From: Bryobacterales bacterium
GTDB lineage: Bacteria; Acidobacteriota; Terriglobia; Bryobacterales; Bryobacteraceae
Reading direction: 5' to 3'
Length of the DNA stretch: 64,000 bases
Assembly: GCA_947446025.1 (NCBI GenBank)
Contig: CANFEY010000003.1
Location: 1 to 64,000 of the forward strand
Shown: in pieces, positions 17,124 to 26,033 of the stretch
How positions within the stretch are numbered: the stretch's first letter is position 1
How the letters are laid out: each line of letters opens with the position of its first letter
The notes under the pieces: model-generated
Databases searched by the model: none
The model's input: the letters and a program-made list of their open reading frames with translations, nothing else
What the model was told of the DNA's origin: nothing
Made by a program: the position numbers and the translations under genes

Positions 17124-18353
17124 ATGACCAATTACAACAAACCTGGCGGGCCGGTCCCGCGCGTCGCGTTCTTCACCGACAGCTTTCATGAGGCCAATGG
17201 GGTGGCACTGACCAGCCGCCAGTTCGCGGCGTTTGCGAAGTCGCGATTTCACCCTTTCTTCTCCGTTCACGCCGGCGAACGGACTGCGCATTGGAAGCGT
17301 GGGAACTTTGAGACCTATGAAATCGCCAACAGCCGATGGCTGCTGAATCTGGAGCACGATCTCGCCTTCGACCTTGCCTTCGCGCGCCATCGCAAGGCGC
17401 TGCGGGCAGCCTTGCGGGCATTTCAGCCGGACCTGATCCACGTCACCGGGCCGGGTCATCTGGGAATGTTGGGGGCCTTGCTTGCGCACGACCTCAAGGT
17501 CCCTTTGGCAGCCTCCTGGCACACAAACGTGCATGAATTCGGCGCGCGCCGGTTGAAGTCGGCGATCCCAGGGTTGCCCGCAGGCATCGTGGACGCTGCG
17601 GAACGGGTTGCTTTGGACCTGGCGCTCCGTTTCTACAAGCTGGCGAAGGTGCTGTTCGCGCCGAATCCGGAGTTGATTGCGATGCTGGAGCAGAAGACGG
17701 GGCGGCCGGTGCATTTGATGCAAAGGGGAATCGACGTGGATCACTTCTCGCCCGCCCACCGCCCGGAAGGCGTTCGACCGTTTACAATCGGCTACGTTGG
17801 GCGGCTCTCCGCTGAAAAGAACGTGCGCATGTTGGCCGAGATGGACGCGCTGCTGCGGCAGAGCGGAATCACTGGTTACCAGTTCCTGATTGTGGGCGAA
17901 GGGTCCGAGCGGGCATGGTTGCGTGCGAACATTCCTGGTGCCATTCTGCCGGGACTCCAGCGCGGAAATGAGCTAGCGCAGGCCTACGCAAGCATGGACG
18001 CCTTTGTTTTCCCGTCGGAGACGGATACCTTCGGCAACGTGATCCTGGAGGCCTCGGCCTCCGGTGTGCCCTGCGTTGTCAGCGCCGGCGGCGGACCCAA
18101 GTATCTTGTGGAGCCTGGCGCGACGGGATTTGTCGCGCGGAATTCTTCGGAGTTTAGCGCAGCTGTAGCTGGACTGTTACGCGATCCGCAACTTCGCGCG
18201 CGGATGGGCGCGGCAGCTCGGGAACGGGCGATGGGACGGCAGTGGAGCGCTGTTTTTGATCGCGTCTACCGCGAATACGGGCGCGCCTTTGAGGATGGAA
18301 CACTTCCCGCGCCTCCGCCGCATAAAACATTTCTAACACTGCCTGTTTCATAG
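17124..18353 (+). CDS. GT4-family glycosyltransferase
   Basis: The 409-residue product is a GT-B-fold glycosyltransferase. The N-terminal half has the acceptor-side motifs RVAFFTDSFHEANGVA and DLIHVTGPGHLGMLG; the C-terminal half has the GT4 signature: IGYVGRLSAEKNVRML, then VFPSETDTFGNVILEASASGVP, where the E-x7-E pair contacts the nucleotide sugar. No membrane segment is obvious. It resembles the GDP-mannose-dependent mannosyltransferases that act with metallophosphoesterase or PHP proteins, but donor and acceptor are unknown. The PHP-domain gene follows 56 bases later on the same strand and may be co-transcribed. No Shine-Dalgarno sequence precedes the ATG. Confidence 0.88.
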   Translation: MTNYNKPGGPVPRVAFFTDSFHEANGVALTSRQFAAFAKSRFHPFFSVHAGERTAHWKRGNFETYEIANSRWLLNLEHDLAFDLAFARHRKALRAALRAFQPDLIHVTGPGHLGMLGALLAHDLKVPLAASWHTNVHEFGARRLKSAIPGLPAGIVDAAERVALDLALRFYKLAKVLFAPNPELIAMLEQKTGRPVHLMQRGIDVDHFSPAHRPEGVRPFTIGYVGRLSAEKNVRMLAEMDALLRQSGITGYQFLIVGEGSERAWLRANIPGAILPGLQRGNELAQAYASMDAFVFPSETDTFGNVILEASASGVPCVVSAGGGPKYLVEPGATGFVARNSSEFSAAVAGLLRDPQLRARMGAAARERAMGRQWSAVFDRVYREYGRAFEDGTLPAPPPHKTFLTLPVS

Positions 18354-18409
18354 AACATTCACGCGGCGGCCATGCCCCGTTCGCACAAGCCACCGATGCT
18401 GGATGCAAC

Positions 18410-19543
18410 ATGAGAGAATCCAACATTCAGATTCAAGACGCGCAGGCTGGCACTGTCCGCGGATACCGCACGGGAATCTCGCTGCATTCCCATACGTTGC
18501 ATTCGCGCGAGTCACTCGACTTTATCTACTTCGCCGCACGCCGGTCGGCGCTGCTGCGGCACGTGCTGCGCGAGGGGGAAGCCAGCTACCGGCGTTTCCA
18601 CGGCACGGAGTTGAATCTGAACCGCGGATGGTGGACTCCGCCGCTGGCTCCGTTGGACGCCTATACCGTGGAGGCAACCCAATTGGAAGAGCTGGGGCTG
18701 CAGCCGTTTGTCTCTCTCACCGATCACGACAGCATTGAAGCGCCCATGTCGCTCCAAGCGATTGAGCCGGAAAAACGCATCCCCGTGTCCGTGGAGTGGA
18801 CCGTTCCCTACCGCGGGACGTTTTTTCATATTGGGGTGCATAACATCGTGCCGTCCCGGGCTCGGATGATGATGGGGCACCTGGAAGGCTATACGGCTGC
18901 GCCCTCGGAAGATCGGCTGGCTGAACTGTTGGCGGAACTGCACGCCGATCCCGCGACGCTCATCGTGTTCAATCACCCTCTGTGGGACGAAAAAGGGGTT
19001 GGGGCAGACGTTCACCAGGCCGCGCTGGCGGAGTTGCTGGGCACGCGCGGTGAGTACTTCCATGCGCTGGAGATCAATGGCCTGCGTCCGTGGAGTGAGA
19101 ACCGGCAGGTGGTGCCGCTGGCGGAACGCTGGAACAAGCCGCTGATCTCCGGCGGCGACCGCCATACGCTGGAACCCAACGCCACGGTGAATCTAACCAA
19201 CGCGGCGGATTTCCGGGAATTCGTTGCCGAGGTTCGCGAAGATCTGCGCAGTCAGGTGCTGCTGCTACCTCACTATCACGAGGCGCACGCCAGCCGGATC
19301 TTCCAGAATATGCTGGACGTATTCCGCACCTACGAAAACCACGGCCACGGCTGGACGGAGTGGGCGGACCGCGTGTTCTACTCCAAGAGCGATGGGCAGG
19401 TCCAGTCGCTGTCGCAAATGTGGGGTGAGCGACCGCCCTACGTGGTCGGGGTGTTCGCGGGATTCATGCGATTCGCCGGACAGCGGGGGGTCCGGCAGGC
19501 GCTGCGGTCCATTGCAGGCTTTGTGCCGGCGCAGGCTGACTAG
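18410..19543 (+). CDS. PHP-domain metal-dependent phosphoesterase-like protein
   Basis: The 377-residue product has PHP-domain metal motifs: ISLHSHTLHSRES near the start, SLTDHDSIEAP in the middle, VFNHPLWDE, and GGDRHTLEPN towards the end, giving the usual His/Asp set. Proteins of this type hydrolyse phosphoesters using several metal ions; the substrate here is unknown. Association with the GT4 gene upstream suggests a role in glycan or glycolipid work (inference). No signal peptide is present. A strong hairpin and T-run follow the stop at 19563-19630, so this is the last gene of its unit. Confidence 0.8.
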   Translation: MRESNIQIQDAQAGTVRGYRTGISLHSHTLHSRESLDFIYFAARRSALLRHVLREGEASYRRFHGTELNLNRGWWTPPLAPLDAYTVEATQLEELGLQPFVSLTDHDSIEAPMSLQAIEPEKRIPVSVEWTVPYRGTFFHIGVHNIVPSRARMMMGHLEGYTAAPSEDRLAELLAELHADPATLIVFNHPLWDEKGVGADVHQAALAELLGTRGEYFHALEINGLRPWSENRQVVPLAERWNKPLISGGDRHTLEPNATVNLTNAADFREFVAEVREDLRSQVLLLPHYHEAHASRIFQNMLDVFRTYENHGHGWTEWADRVFYSKSDGQVQSLSQMWGERPPYVVGVFAGFMRFAGQRGVRQALRSIAGFVPAQAD

Positions 19544-19562
19544 GCGGCGTTGCGAGTAACTG

Positions 19563-19630
19563 ATCTCACGCAAAGCTCGCCAAGAAACTTTGCGAGCTTT
19601 GCGGGCGTTGCGTGAGATTCGTTTTTTTTT
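19563..19630 (+). terminator. strong hairpin plus T-run after the PHP gene
   Basis: An imperfect long inverted repeat pairs ATCTCACGCAA (19563-19573) with TTGCGTGAGAT (19608-19618), and AAAGCTCGC (19572-19580) with GCGAGCTTT (19592-19600). It is followed by nine T residues (19622-19630). It ends plus-strand transcription; the convergent ribonuclease gene stops at 19629 and may use the same hairpin. Confidence 0.8.
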
Positions 19631-22253
19631 ACGCCAAGTCGAACTTCTCGTTGTGGAGCAGCGGATCGCTCTTCACCAACACCGGCCTGCGGAGCGTCTC
19701 TTCCAGCTCTTCCAGGTACTTGTTCTGGTGGCTCTTGATGACCTTCGCGACGTCGGGGTGGACCCGTAACATCACGTCTTTGCCTTCGATGGACCGCGAC
19801 AGTTTGCGGGCTTCGGCCAGGATCTCGGTGATCACCGTTTGCACGCTCTTGATGTAGCCCGCGCCTTCGCAGTTCGGGCATGGCGAGCACAACGTCCGCT
19901 CCAGGGACTGCTTCACGCGTTTGCGCGTAATCGCCACCAGACCGAAGTCGTTGAACTGGAGAATCTTGTAGGGCGCGCGGTCGGCGCGCATCGCATCTTC
20001 CAGGGCGGCCATGACCTTCGCGCGGTTCTTGCGCTCATCCATGTCGATGAAGTCGATGATGATGATTCCACCCAGGTCGCGCAGGCGGATTTGGCGGACG
20101 ATTTCCTTGACCGCCTCGGTGTTCGTCTTGACGATGGTGTCTTCCAGGCGGTTCGACTTGCCGACGTACTTGCCGGTGTTGATATCGATGGCGACTAGCG
20201 CCTCGGTCTGGTTGATGACCAGGTAGCCGCCGGATTTGAGCCATACTTTGGGGCGCAGCGCTTTTTCCATCTCCTGCGTGATGCCGAAGCTGTCGAAGAT
20301 GGGGGCTTCGCGGGTGTACATCTTGACCTTGCCCACCAAGGCTGGCTGGAAGCGTTCCACAAAACGGAGGATGCTCTCGAAGGTCTCTTCGTTGTCGATC
20401 CAGATGGCCTTGAAGTCGTCGGCTAGCTGGTCTCGCAAGATGCGCTGGACGATGTCGAGGTCGTGATGCAGCAGCGCGGGGGCGGGTTTCTTGTCGGCCT
20501 TGGCTTTAATGTCGGTCCACAGGTTGTAGAGGAACTCCATGTCGCCGGCGATTTCGTCGTCGGTGCGGCCTTCGGCGGCGGTGCGGGTGATGAAACCGCC
20601 GACGGTGCCGGGGCGGCGGTCTTTGAGAATGCGCTTGAGGCGCAGGCGTTCTTCATCGCTGCCGATGCGGCGGGAGACGCCCATGTGTTCGAGGGTCGGC
20701 ATGTAGACGACGAAGCGTCCGGGCAGGGCGACGTGGGAGGTGATGCGCGCACCCTTGGTGCCAAGGGGTTCCTTGGCGATCTGGACGATGATTTCCTGGC
20801 CTTGCTTGAGCAGGTCCGCGATGGAGGGTCCGCCGCCGGATTGGGCGGAGAGTTGGCGGGGGCGTTCGGCGCGGGGCTCACGTTCCGGTCGCGGTTCGCG
20901 CGCGGGGGCGGGGGCGGAAGCAGTTGCCGGGGCTTCGCCGTTCTCGGATGCCGGAGCGGCTTCGGCCACGGGTGTTTCGCCGCCTTCGGGACGGGGGCCA
21001 CGATCTCCTTTATCGCCACCACGACGGCGGCGGCCACGGCGGGACACACGGTGGGGAGCGCGACCGCTTTGCTCGCGGACTTCAGCGGAGCCGGAGGCGG
21101 GCTCATCAGCGGAGGCCTCGGCAGCGTCGTCGGATGTTTCTTCGGCGGATGCGTCTTCCTCGCCTTCTTCGGGCAGGTCTTCGCCGCGCTCGGCCATGGC
21201 CTGCATCGCGTCGGCTTCGGATTCGCCGCCGCTCGATTCGTTGTCGCCGATGGCATCGAGGATCATCTCCTGGATGTCGCGGTCCTCGTCTTCGTCGAGG
21301 TGCTGCATGCCGGTCAGACCGGACTCGGCGGCTTCCTGGGCTTCTTCGATTTCCTGCTCGGTGGCGGAGGTGAAGTTCGTTACGGCGGGTAGTTCGAGGG
21401 CGTCTTCGGTTTCGAGCTTGCCTTCGGCGGGCAGAGGTTCGACGTGCGCGTGGACGGGCGCGTCGGGAATCGCGTTGTCGAGCGGAGCGTGTACGGGCTC
21501 GTCGTAGGCATTCACGGGGGCGGCAACTTCGGCGGCCGGGGCGGTTTCCGTGCGGCGATACTTGGCGATGAATTCGCCGGGCAACAACACGCGGGGCTGC
21601 ACGGGCGCGGACTCGGCGGCTTCGACTGGCTCCGGCAGGAACTCGTCAACGGTGGGGGAGGGTGTCGGCTCCGAATTCGCGTCGGCGGGCGAGGCGTACT
21701 TCGATTCCGGGAGTCCGGCGCGTCCACGGCTACGGCGGCGGCCACGGCGTCCGTCACGCTCACGGCGGCCCTCGCCCTGAGGTTGCGGTGCTGTACTGGA
21801 GCCTTCGACGGCCGGTGCGGCACCTTCCACAGCAGCCGGAGCAGCAGCGGCCTGCGGAGGACGATCTCCACGGTCACCCCGGTCACGATCCCGGCCGCCC
21901 CGGCCGCGGTCACGTCCACGGTCACCCCGGCCCTCGGAGCGGCCGCCTTCGGGGCGGGCACTTTCGCCGCGCACTTCACGGGGAGCACGTTCGTCACCGG
22001 TCACGCGGTCGATGTCTTCGCTGTGCTCGTCGAGAAAGTCCGAGACGTAGAGGAACGTGTCCCGCTCCAAGCCTACGTCCACGAAGGCTGACTGCATTCC
22101 GGGGAGCACGCGCGTTACGCGGCCCTTATGAATGCTGCCTGCCAGCGAATATTCATTGGAGCGCTGGAAGTATACCTCGACCAATTGGTCGTCTTCGAGT
22201 AGCGCTACGCGGGTTTCGTGCCGATTGGCCGAAATCACCAGTTCCTTGCTCAT
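19629..22253 (-). CDS. rng: ribonuclease E/G family endoribonuclease with large charged insertion
   Basis: The 874-residue protein is an RNase E/G. Residues 1-77 and 477 onwards form the S1 domain (IHKGRVTRVLPGMQSAFVDVG; LLKQGQEIIVQIAKEPLGTK) split by about 400 residues rich in Arg, Glu, Pro and Ala. The catalytic part contains VAIDINTGKYVGKS and IIIIDFIDMDE, whose aspartates (near 690 and 734) match the two magnesium ligands, and the CPNC zinc-link motif (near 792-795) used for dimer assembly. It would process and decay RNA from 5' monophosphate ends. The ATG at 22253 has AGGAGG 5 bases upstream, overlapped by a hairpin. The insertion may be a scaffold or RNA-binding region, as the C-terminal tail is in E. 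coli RNase E (inference). Confidence 0.93.
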   Translation of the reverse strand: MSKELVISANRHETRVALLEDDQLVEVYFQRSNEYSLAGSIHKGRVTRVLPGMQSAFVDVGLERDTFLYVSDFLDEHSEDIDRVTGDERAPREVRGESARPEGGRSEGRGDRGRDRGRGGRDRDRGDRGDRPPQAAAAPAAVEGAAPAVEGSSTAPQPQGEGRRERDGRRGRRRSRGRAGLPESKYASPADANSEPTPSPTVDEFLPEPVEAAESAPVQPRVLLPGEFIAKYRRTETAPAAEVAAPVNAYDEPVHAPLDNAIPDAPVHAHVEPLPAEGKLETEDALELPAVTNFTSATEQEIEEAQEAAESGLTGMQHLDEDEDRDIQEMILDAIGDNESSGGESEADAMQAMAERGEDLPEEGEEDASAEETSDDAAEASADEPASGSAEVREQSGRAPHRVSRRGRRRRGGDKGDRGPRPEGGETPVAEAAPASENGEAPATASAPAPAREPRPEREPRAERPRQLSAQSGGGPSIADLLKQGQEIIVQIAKEPLGTKGARITSHVALPGRFVVYMPTLEHMGVSRRIGSDEERLRLKRILKDRRPGTVGGFITRTAAEGRTDDEIAGDMEFLYNLWTDIKAKADKKPAPALLHHDLDIVQRILRDQLADDFKAIWIDNEETFESILRFVERFQPALVGKVKMYTREAPIFDSFGITQEMEKALRPKVWLKSGGYLVINQTEALVAIDINTGKYVGKSNRLEDTIVKTNTEAVKEIVRQIRLRDLGGIIIIDFIDMDERKNRAKVMAALEDAMRADRAPYKILQFNDFGLVAITRKRVKQSLERTLCSPCPNCEGAGYIKSVQTVITEILAEARKLSRSIEGKDVMLRVHPDVAKVIKSHQNKYLEELEETLRRPVLVKSDPLLHNEKFDLA

Positions 22254-22260
22254 ACTGCCT

Positions 22261-22297
22261 CCTGTGCTCCGCGACTCCGCGCGGAGGCTCAAACAGG
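22261..22297 (-). promoter_or_regulatory. 5'-UTR hairpin over the ribonuclease E/G ribosome site
   Basis: On the minus-strand mRNA, CCTGT (22297-22293) can pair with ACAGG (22265-22261), and CTCCGCG (22286-22280) with CGCGGAG (22273-22267). The basal ACAGG overlaps the Shine-Dalgarno AGGAGG (22263-22258). The structure could limit translation until the RNA is opened or cut. Confidence 0.5.
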
Positions 22298-22491
22298 ACC
22301 CGGGCAAAGGCGGGACATGGGCAAGGCAAAGTGGTCTTGGGTACTACCCGGCAACGGCAGCTGAGCGGAGCAACTTCTCTGACGCTCCAGCCGCCGCACC
22401 GAAATCTTGTGCAACCAAATCTTGCCTAATGCGCCCGCACCTAACGGGTCCGCCAAAAAACTGTGCGCGCCGGCGGGAATCCCCCGGCACG

Positions 22492-23580
22492 TTAACTAGC
22501 GAAACGCCGGAGCCGGACATTGTTGACCAGCCCCAGCATCATGAAAACCGAAAACAGATTGGAACCGCCCGAACTCATAAGCGGCAGCGGAATGCCGGTT
22601 ACGGGCATACTGCCCACCACCATTCCGACGTTGACTAACAAGTGGAACAGCAACAAGGCTGCCACTCCCATGCAAAGATACATGCCGGACCTGTCCGGCG
22701 CGGTCTGGGCGTTGTGCACGATCTGCATGATGAGCAGAAAGTACATTCCCAGCACCACCACTACTCCTACAAACCCTTGTTCCTCGGCGAAGGCCGAGAA
22801 GATGAAATCCGTATGCGCTACAGGAAGGAACCGAAGCTGCGTTTGCGTGCCGCGCGTGGCTCCGGTGCCCCACACTCCGCCATGACCGACGGCGATGCGG
22901 GATTGAATGACTTGGTAGCCGCGCCCCTTGGGGTCGGCATCCGGGTTGACGAAGGTTTCCAGGCGCGCCTTCTGGTAGTCGTTCAAGAACGGCCATGCGA
23001 GGGGTAATGAGAGCCCCGCTACCAACGCGATTGCGGCCAAATGATGCCATCGAAGTCCGGCTAACAGGATTCCCGCGCCCAAAATCGCCACGTACGTCAG
23101 CGATGTTCCCAGGTCCGGCTGAAGCATGACCAGGAAGGTCGGAATCCCGACTAACACTCCTAATTTCAACAGGTCGCCGATACCCACTTCGTCGCGTTTC
23201 AGCTCCGAGAGGTATCGCGCCACCATCAATATTACCACCAACTTGGCGAACTCAGAGATTTGGAAGTTCATTCCGCCAAAGGAGATCCAGCGGCGGGAGC
23301 CGAAGATCTTGGTGCCGGCGAAGACGGTGATGCCTAAAGCGATAATGGTGGAGACGTAGAAAAAACCAACCTGCCCCAGCAGCGTGTGATAGTCGATGGA
23401 GGCGACCAGCCACATGAGGCCGAGGCCGAGGCCGATCCAGACGATTTGTTTCCACCAGGCGTCTTCGAACTTGGTGCCGTGGGTAGCGGAGTAGATTTGC
23501 AGCACGCCGAGCGCGCAGATCACCAGGGTGACGGCGAGCAGGGACCAATCGAGGTCGCGGATGGAGCGGTAGCGCGGCAT
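22492..23580 (-). CDS. rodA: rod-shape peptidoglycan polymerase RodA (SEDS family)
   Basis: The 362-residue polytopic protein is a SEDS glycosyltransferase that polymerises lipid II during cell elongation. Motifs include the first-helix opening RDLDWSLLAVTLVICALGVLQIYSAT, WISFGGMNFQISEFAKL, the VMLQPDLGTS and SRIAVGHGGVWGTG loops and the C-terminal PVTGIPLPLMSSGGSN. It acts with PBP2, encoded upstream in the same operon. Only 5 bases separate it from the preceding 60-residue gene. The ribonuclease E/G gene follows after 238 bases. Confidence 0.95.
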   Translation of the reverse strand: MPRYRSIRDLDWSLLAVTLVICALGVLQIYSATHGTKFEDAWWKQIVWIGLGLGLMWLVASIDYHTLLGQVGFFYVSTIIALGITVFAGTKIFGSRRWISFGGMNFQISEFAKLVVILMVARYLSELKRDEVGIGDLLKLGVLVGIPTFLVMLQPDLGTSLTYVAILGAGILLAGLRWHHLAAIALVAGLSLPLAWPFLNDYQKARLETFVNPDADPKGRGYQVIQSRIAVGHGGVWGTGATRGTQTQLRFLPVAHTDFIFSAFAEEQGFVGVVVVLGMYFLLIMQIVHNAQTAPDRSGMYLCMGVAALLLFHLLVNVGMVVGSMPVTGIPLPLMSSGGSNLFSVFMMLGLVNNVRLRRFAS

Positions 23581-23585
23581 GCGGG

Positions 23586-23768
23586 CTAGCGTGACCTCAG
23601 CTTAGAGCGGCGGTGCCGGTCATCTTCTTGCCGCATATTGTGGACCCATGCCGCGGCTCCATCCTTGAGTTCGGGATGGTCCTCGGACTTCCAAACAGGT
23701 TCCGGGTCGCTCAGCAGTTCGATCAACCGCTGTCGTTTCGCTTCGATTTCTTCGGGCGTCGACCTCAT
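23586..23768 (-). CDS. 60-residue hypothetical protein in the elongation operon
   Basis: I do not recognise this protein. It is highly charged and probably helical (MRSTPEEIEAKRQRLIELL, then DPEPVWKSEDHPEL) with no membrane segment. Support for its being real comes from position: 4 bases after the cupin stop and 5 bases before rodA. A TAGACT -10 element lies 6 bases before its ATG, suggesting a second, leaderless promoter that would also serve rodA. It might be a small regulator or structural partner of RodA, but nothing in the sequence shows this. Confidence 0.6.
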   Translation of the reverse strand: MRSTPEEIEAKRQRLIELLSDPEPVWKSEDHPELKDGAAAWVHNMRQEDDRHRRSKLRSR

Positions 23769-23772
23769 GACA

Positions 23773-24108
23773 TCAGTCTACCGCTTCAGCGGGAATGCGG
23801 TCACCATGGCTGGGTGGATTCGAGGCCACGAGAAACTCCACATCGGCCGCACCTTGATTGTGGACCTGATGTGGCCCCCTGCACTGATGTAGCATCCCTG
23901 CCCAGGGGTTCAAGATGGATTCGGCTCCGCCGACCTCAATTGTTAGGCTCCCCAGTAGGACATAGAAAAACTGGCTCGCGTTGTGGTGAAATTGCCGGAC
24001 TTCCGGCATCCGTTCCTCGATGATGCTCAGCTCCGGTGTCTGGACCAAATGCCAGCCATCGCAGCCGTCGCCCCACGTGTACTGTGGCGCGGATTGTTTG
24101 TCGATCAT
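23773..24108 (-). CDS. small cupin-domain protein
   Basis: The 111-residue single-domain cupin shows both cupin motifs: RQFHHNASQFFYVLLGSLTIEV (motif 1, His/His/Glu-type) and GMLHQCRGPHQVHNQG (motif 2). A metal site with His ligands is likely; the ligand or reaction is unknown. Its ATG overlaps the mrdA stop codon (ATGA at 24105-24108), so its expression is coupled to PBP2. A cupin in the middle of an elongation operon is unusual. A longer reading frame upstream is excluded because it lies inside mrdA in another frame. Confidence 0.8.
   Translation of the reverse strand: MIDKQSAPQYTWGDGCDGWHLVQTPELSIIEERMPEVRQFHHNASQFFYVLLGSLTIEVGGAESILNPWAGMLHQCRGPHQVHNQGAADVEFLVASNPPSHGDRIPAEAVD
23775..23780 (-). 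promoter_or_regulatory. putative leaderless -10 element (TAGACT) before the 60-residue gene
   Basis: On the minus strand TAGACT ends 6 bases before the ATG at 23768. A GTGACC at 23799-23804 could be a weak -35 with an 18-base spacer. It lies inside the 3' end of the cupin gene and would allow rodA to be transcribed apart from mreB. Confidence 0.4.
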
Positions 24109-26009
24109 TGGTCCGGTGTAGGCCGCTTCAGGTGCAGCAGCGCTGCTAGATTGGTGGGGTTGGGGAGCGACGCTTTGGTCTTTTTTTCGAAGTAGGCTTC
24201 CAATATGTCGCGGGTGATGGGGGCGGCGTTTTGGCCGCCGTGGATGCCGGCTTCGACGATGACGGCGACGACGATTTCGGGGTTGTCGCGGGGGGCGAAG
24301 CCTACGAACCAGCCGTTGTCGGCCAGCTCTTTCGCCAGGGCCGCGTTGCTTTTTGCGAGGTCGTTGGAGATGCGCTGAGCGCTGCCGGTTTTGCCGGAGA
24401 CGGTGACGCCTGCGATGGCGGCGGCGCTGCCGGTGCCGCCTTCGTTGACCACTCCATACATGCCGTTGACTACGGAGGCTACGTTGAGGGGATTCCAATT
24501 GCCCATGTGTTTCGGTTCCGGCGCGGCCGCCAGTTTGACCAGGTGGGGTTGAAACCATTTGCCGCCGATGGAGAGGCCTCCGATGGAGAGGGCCAACTGG
24601 AGGGGCGTCACCTCAACCGCGCCTTGGCCGATGGAGACGGAGATGGTTTCGCCGGGATACCAACGTTCTCGTTGCGTGCGCAATTTCCATTTGGTGGAGG
24701 GCATCAAGCCGTCCGCTTCGCCGGGGAGGTCGATGCCGGTTTTTTCGCCCAGGCCAGAAATTTGCGCGTATTGGGCGATGGTGTCGATGCCGATTTTATC
24801 GCCCGCCTTATAGAAGTACACGTCACAGGATTGGACGATGCCTCTGTGCAGGTCCGTTGCGCCGTGGGTGCTGTGGCAATGAAACGGCCGGCCATACCAG
24901 TTGGCGACTCCTGTGCAGTTCACCGTTTCGGTATCGGAGAGCATGCCGGATTCGAGGCCCGCGATGGCGACGATGGGTTTGAAGGTTGACCCCGGCGCGT
25001 AGGTACCCTGAATGGCGCGGTTCAACATCGGCTTGTAAGGGTCGTTGATGACCGCGTTCCAATCGGCTTGCCGTAGTCTGGCAAAGACGTTGGGGTCGAA
25101 TGCCGGGCGGCTGACCATGGCGAGCACTTCGCCGGTACGGGGGTCCAGCGCAACAACCGCGCCGCGGCGGCCATCCATGGCGAGATCGGCGACGGCTTGC
25201 AGATCCATGTCGATGGTGAGTTGCAGATTCTTGCCGGGGATGGCTTCCTGGCTTTCGAGGACCTCACGTTCGCGCTGGGAGACGTCCACCACAACGCGGC
25301 GTTGGCCATCGATGCCGGTGAGCAGGTCGTTGTACTGGCGCTCCAGACCGAACTTGCCCACCATGTCGCCTTGCGAGTACTTGGCGAACTCGGCGGTATT
25401 AAGTTCCGCTTCGCTGACCTGGCCGACGTAGCCGAGGACGTGGGCGGCGACATTGTCGCGGGGATAGAGGCGTTTCTGGGCTTCGAGGATTTCGAGTTCC
25501 GGGAAGGTATTGGGATCGCGATGGGATTCGACGAACGCAAGATCAGCAGCGGACAGTTCGGTCTTGATGGGGATGGGGACGTACTTGGGTCCCTTGGCGA
25601 ATTTCGCGACGGTAGCTTCGAGTTCAGGCAGGTCGAGGTTCAGGGCCATGGCGATGGGGGCCAGGTGTTCGAGCTTGAGCGTTTCCTGCGAGAGTAAAAC
25701 CGTGTAGGAGGAATGATTGTTGACAATGATGCTGCCGTTGCGGTCCAGAATTTTGCCTCGGGGCGCGGGCACGGGGACGGTCTTGATGCGGTTGCGTTCG
25801 GCGAGTTCGCTGTTGGTTTCGTGGTTATAGACCTGCAAGTACCAGAAGCCGGAGAGCAGGAACAGAAACACGGCGACGATGGCGTATTGGAAGACCGTGA
25901 TGCGACCGAGCGCAAAGCGGGCGTCGTCGCGGAACGTCAGGCCGGAGTGGGAACCAAGGTGAGAAGATGACGAGCCCTCTTCCTTCGGATGCTCGGGTTC
26001 AATGGCCAT
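24105..26009 (-). CDS. mrdA: penicillin-binding protein 2, elongation transpeptidase
   Basis: The 634-residue PBP2 cross-links peptidoglycan during elongation. A cytoplasmic tail of about 38 residues is followed by one membrane helix (VFQYAIVAVFLFLLSGFWYL), a pedestal domain (VPAPRGKILDRNG), and the transpeptidase domain with the active-site motifs STFK (S341-K344), SCD (394-396) and SGKTGSAQ. It works with RodA and MreC from the same operon. It starts 24 bases after mreD and overlaps the cupin gene by 4 bases at its end. Confidence 0.95.
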   Translation of the reverse strand: MAIEPEHPKEEGSSSSHLGSHSGLTFRDDARFALGRITVFQYAIVAVFLFLLSGFWYLQVYNHETNSELAERNRIKTVPVPAPRGKILDRNGSIIVNNHSSYTVLLSQETLKLEHLAPIAMALNLDLPELEATVAKFAKGPKYVPIPIKTELSAADLAFVESHRDPNTFPELEILEAQKRLYPRDNVAAHVLGYVGQVSEAELNTAEFAKYSQGDMVGKFGLERQYNDLLTGIDGQRRVVVDVSQREREVLESQEAIPGKNLQLTIDMDLQAVADLAMDGRRGAVVALDPRTGEVLAMVSRPAFDPNVFARLRQADWNAVINDPYKPMLNRAIQGTYAPGSTFKPIVAIAGLESGMLSDTETVNCTGVANWYGRPFHCHSTHGATDLHRGIVQSCDVYFYKAGDKIGIDTIAQYAQISGLGEKTGIDLPGEADGLMPSTKWKLRTQRERWYPGETISVSIGQGAVEVTPLQLALSIGGLSIGGKWFQPHLVKLAAAPEPKHMGNWNPLNVASVVNGMYGVVNEGGTGSAAAIAGVTVSGKTGSAQRISNDLAKSNAALAKELADNGWFVGFAPRDNPEIVVAVIVEAGIHGGQNAAPITRDILEAYFEKKTKASLPNPTNLAALLHLKRPTPDQ

Positions 26010-26033
26010 GGTTGTATCTAGAGTGTCTACCTC

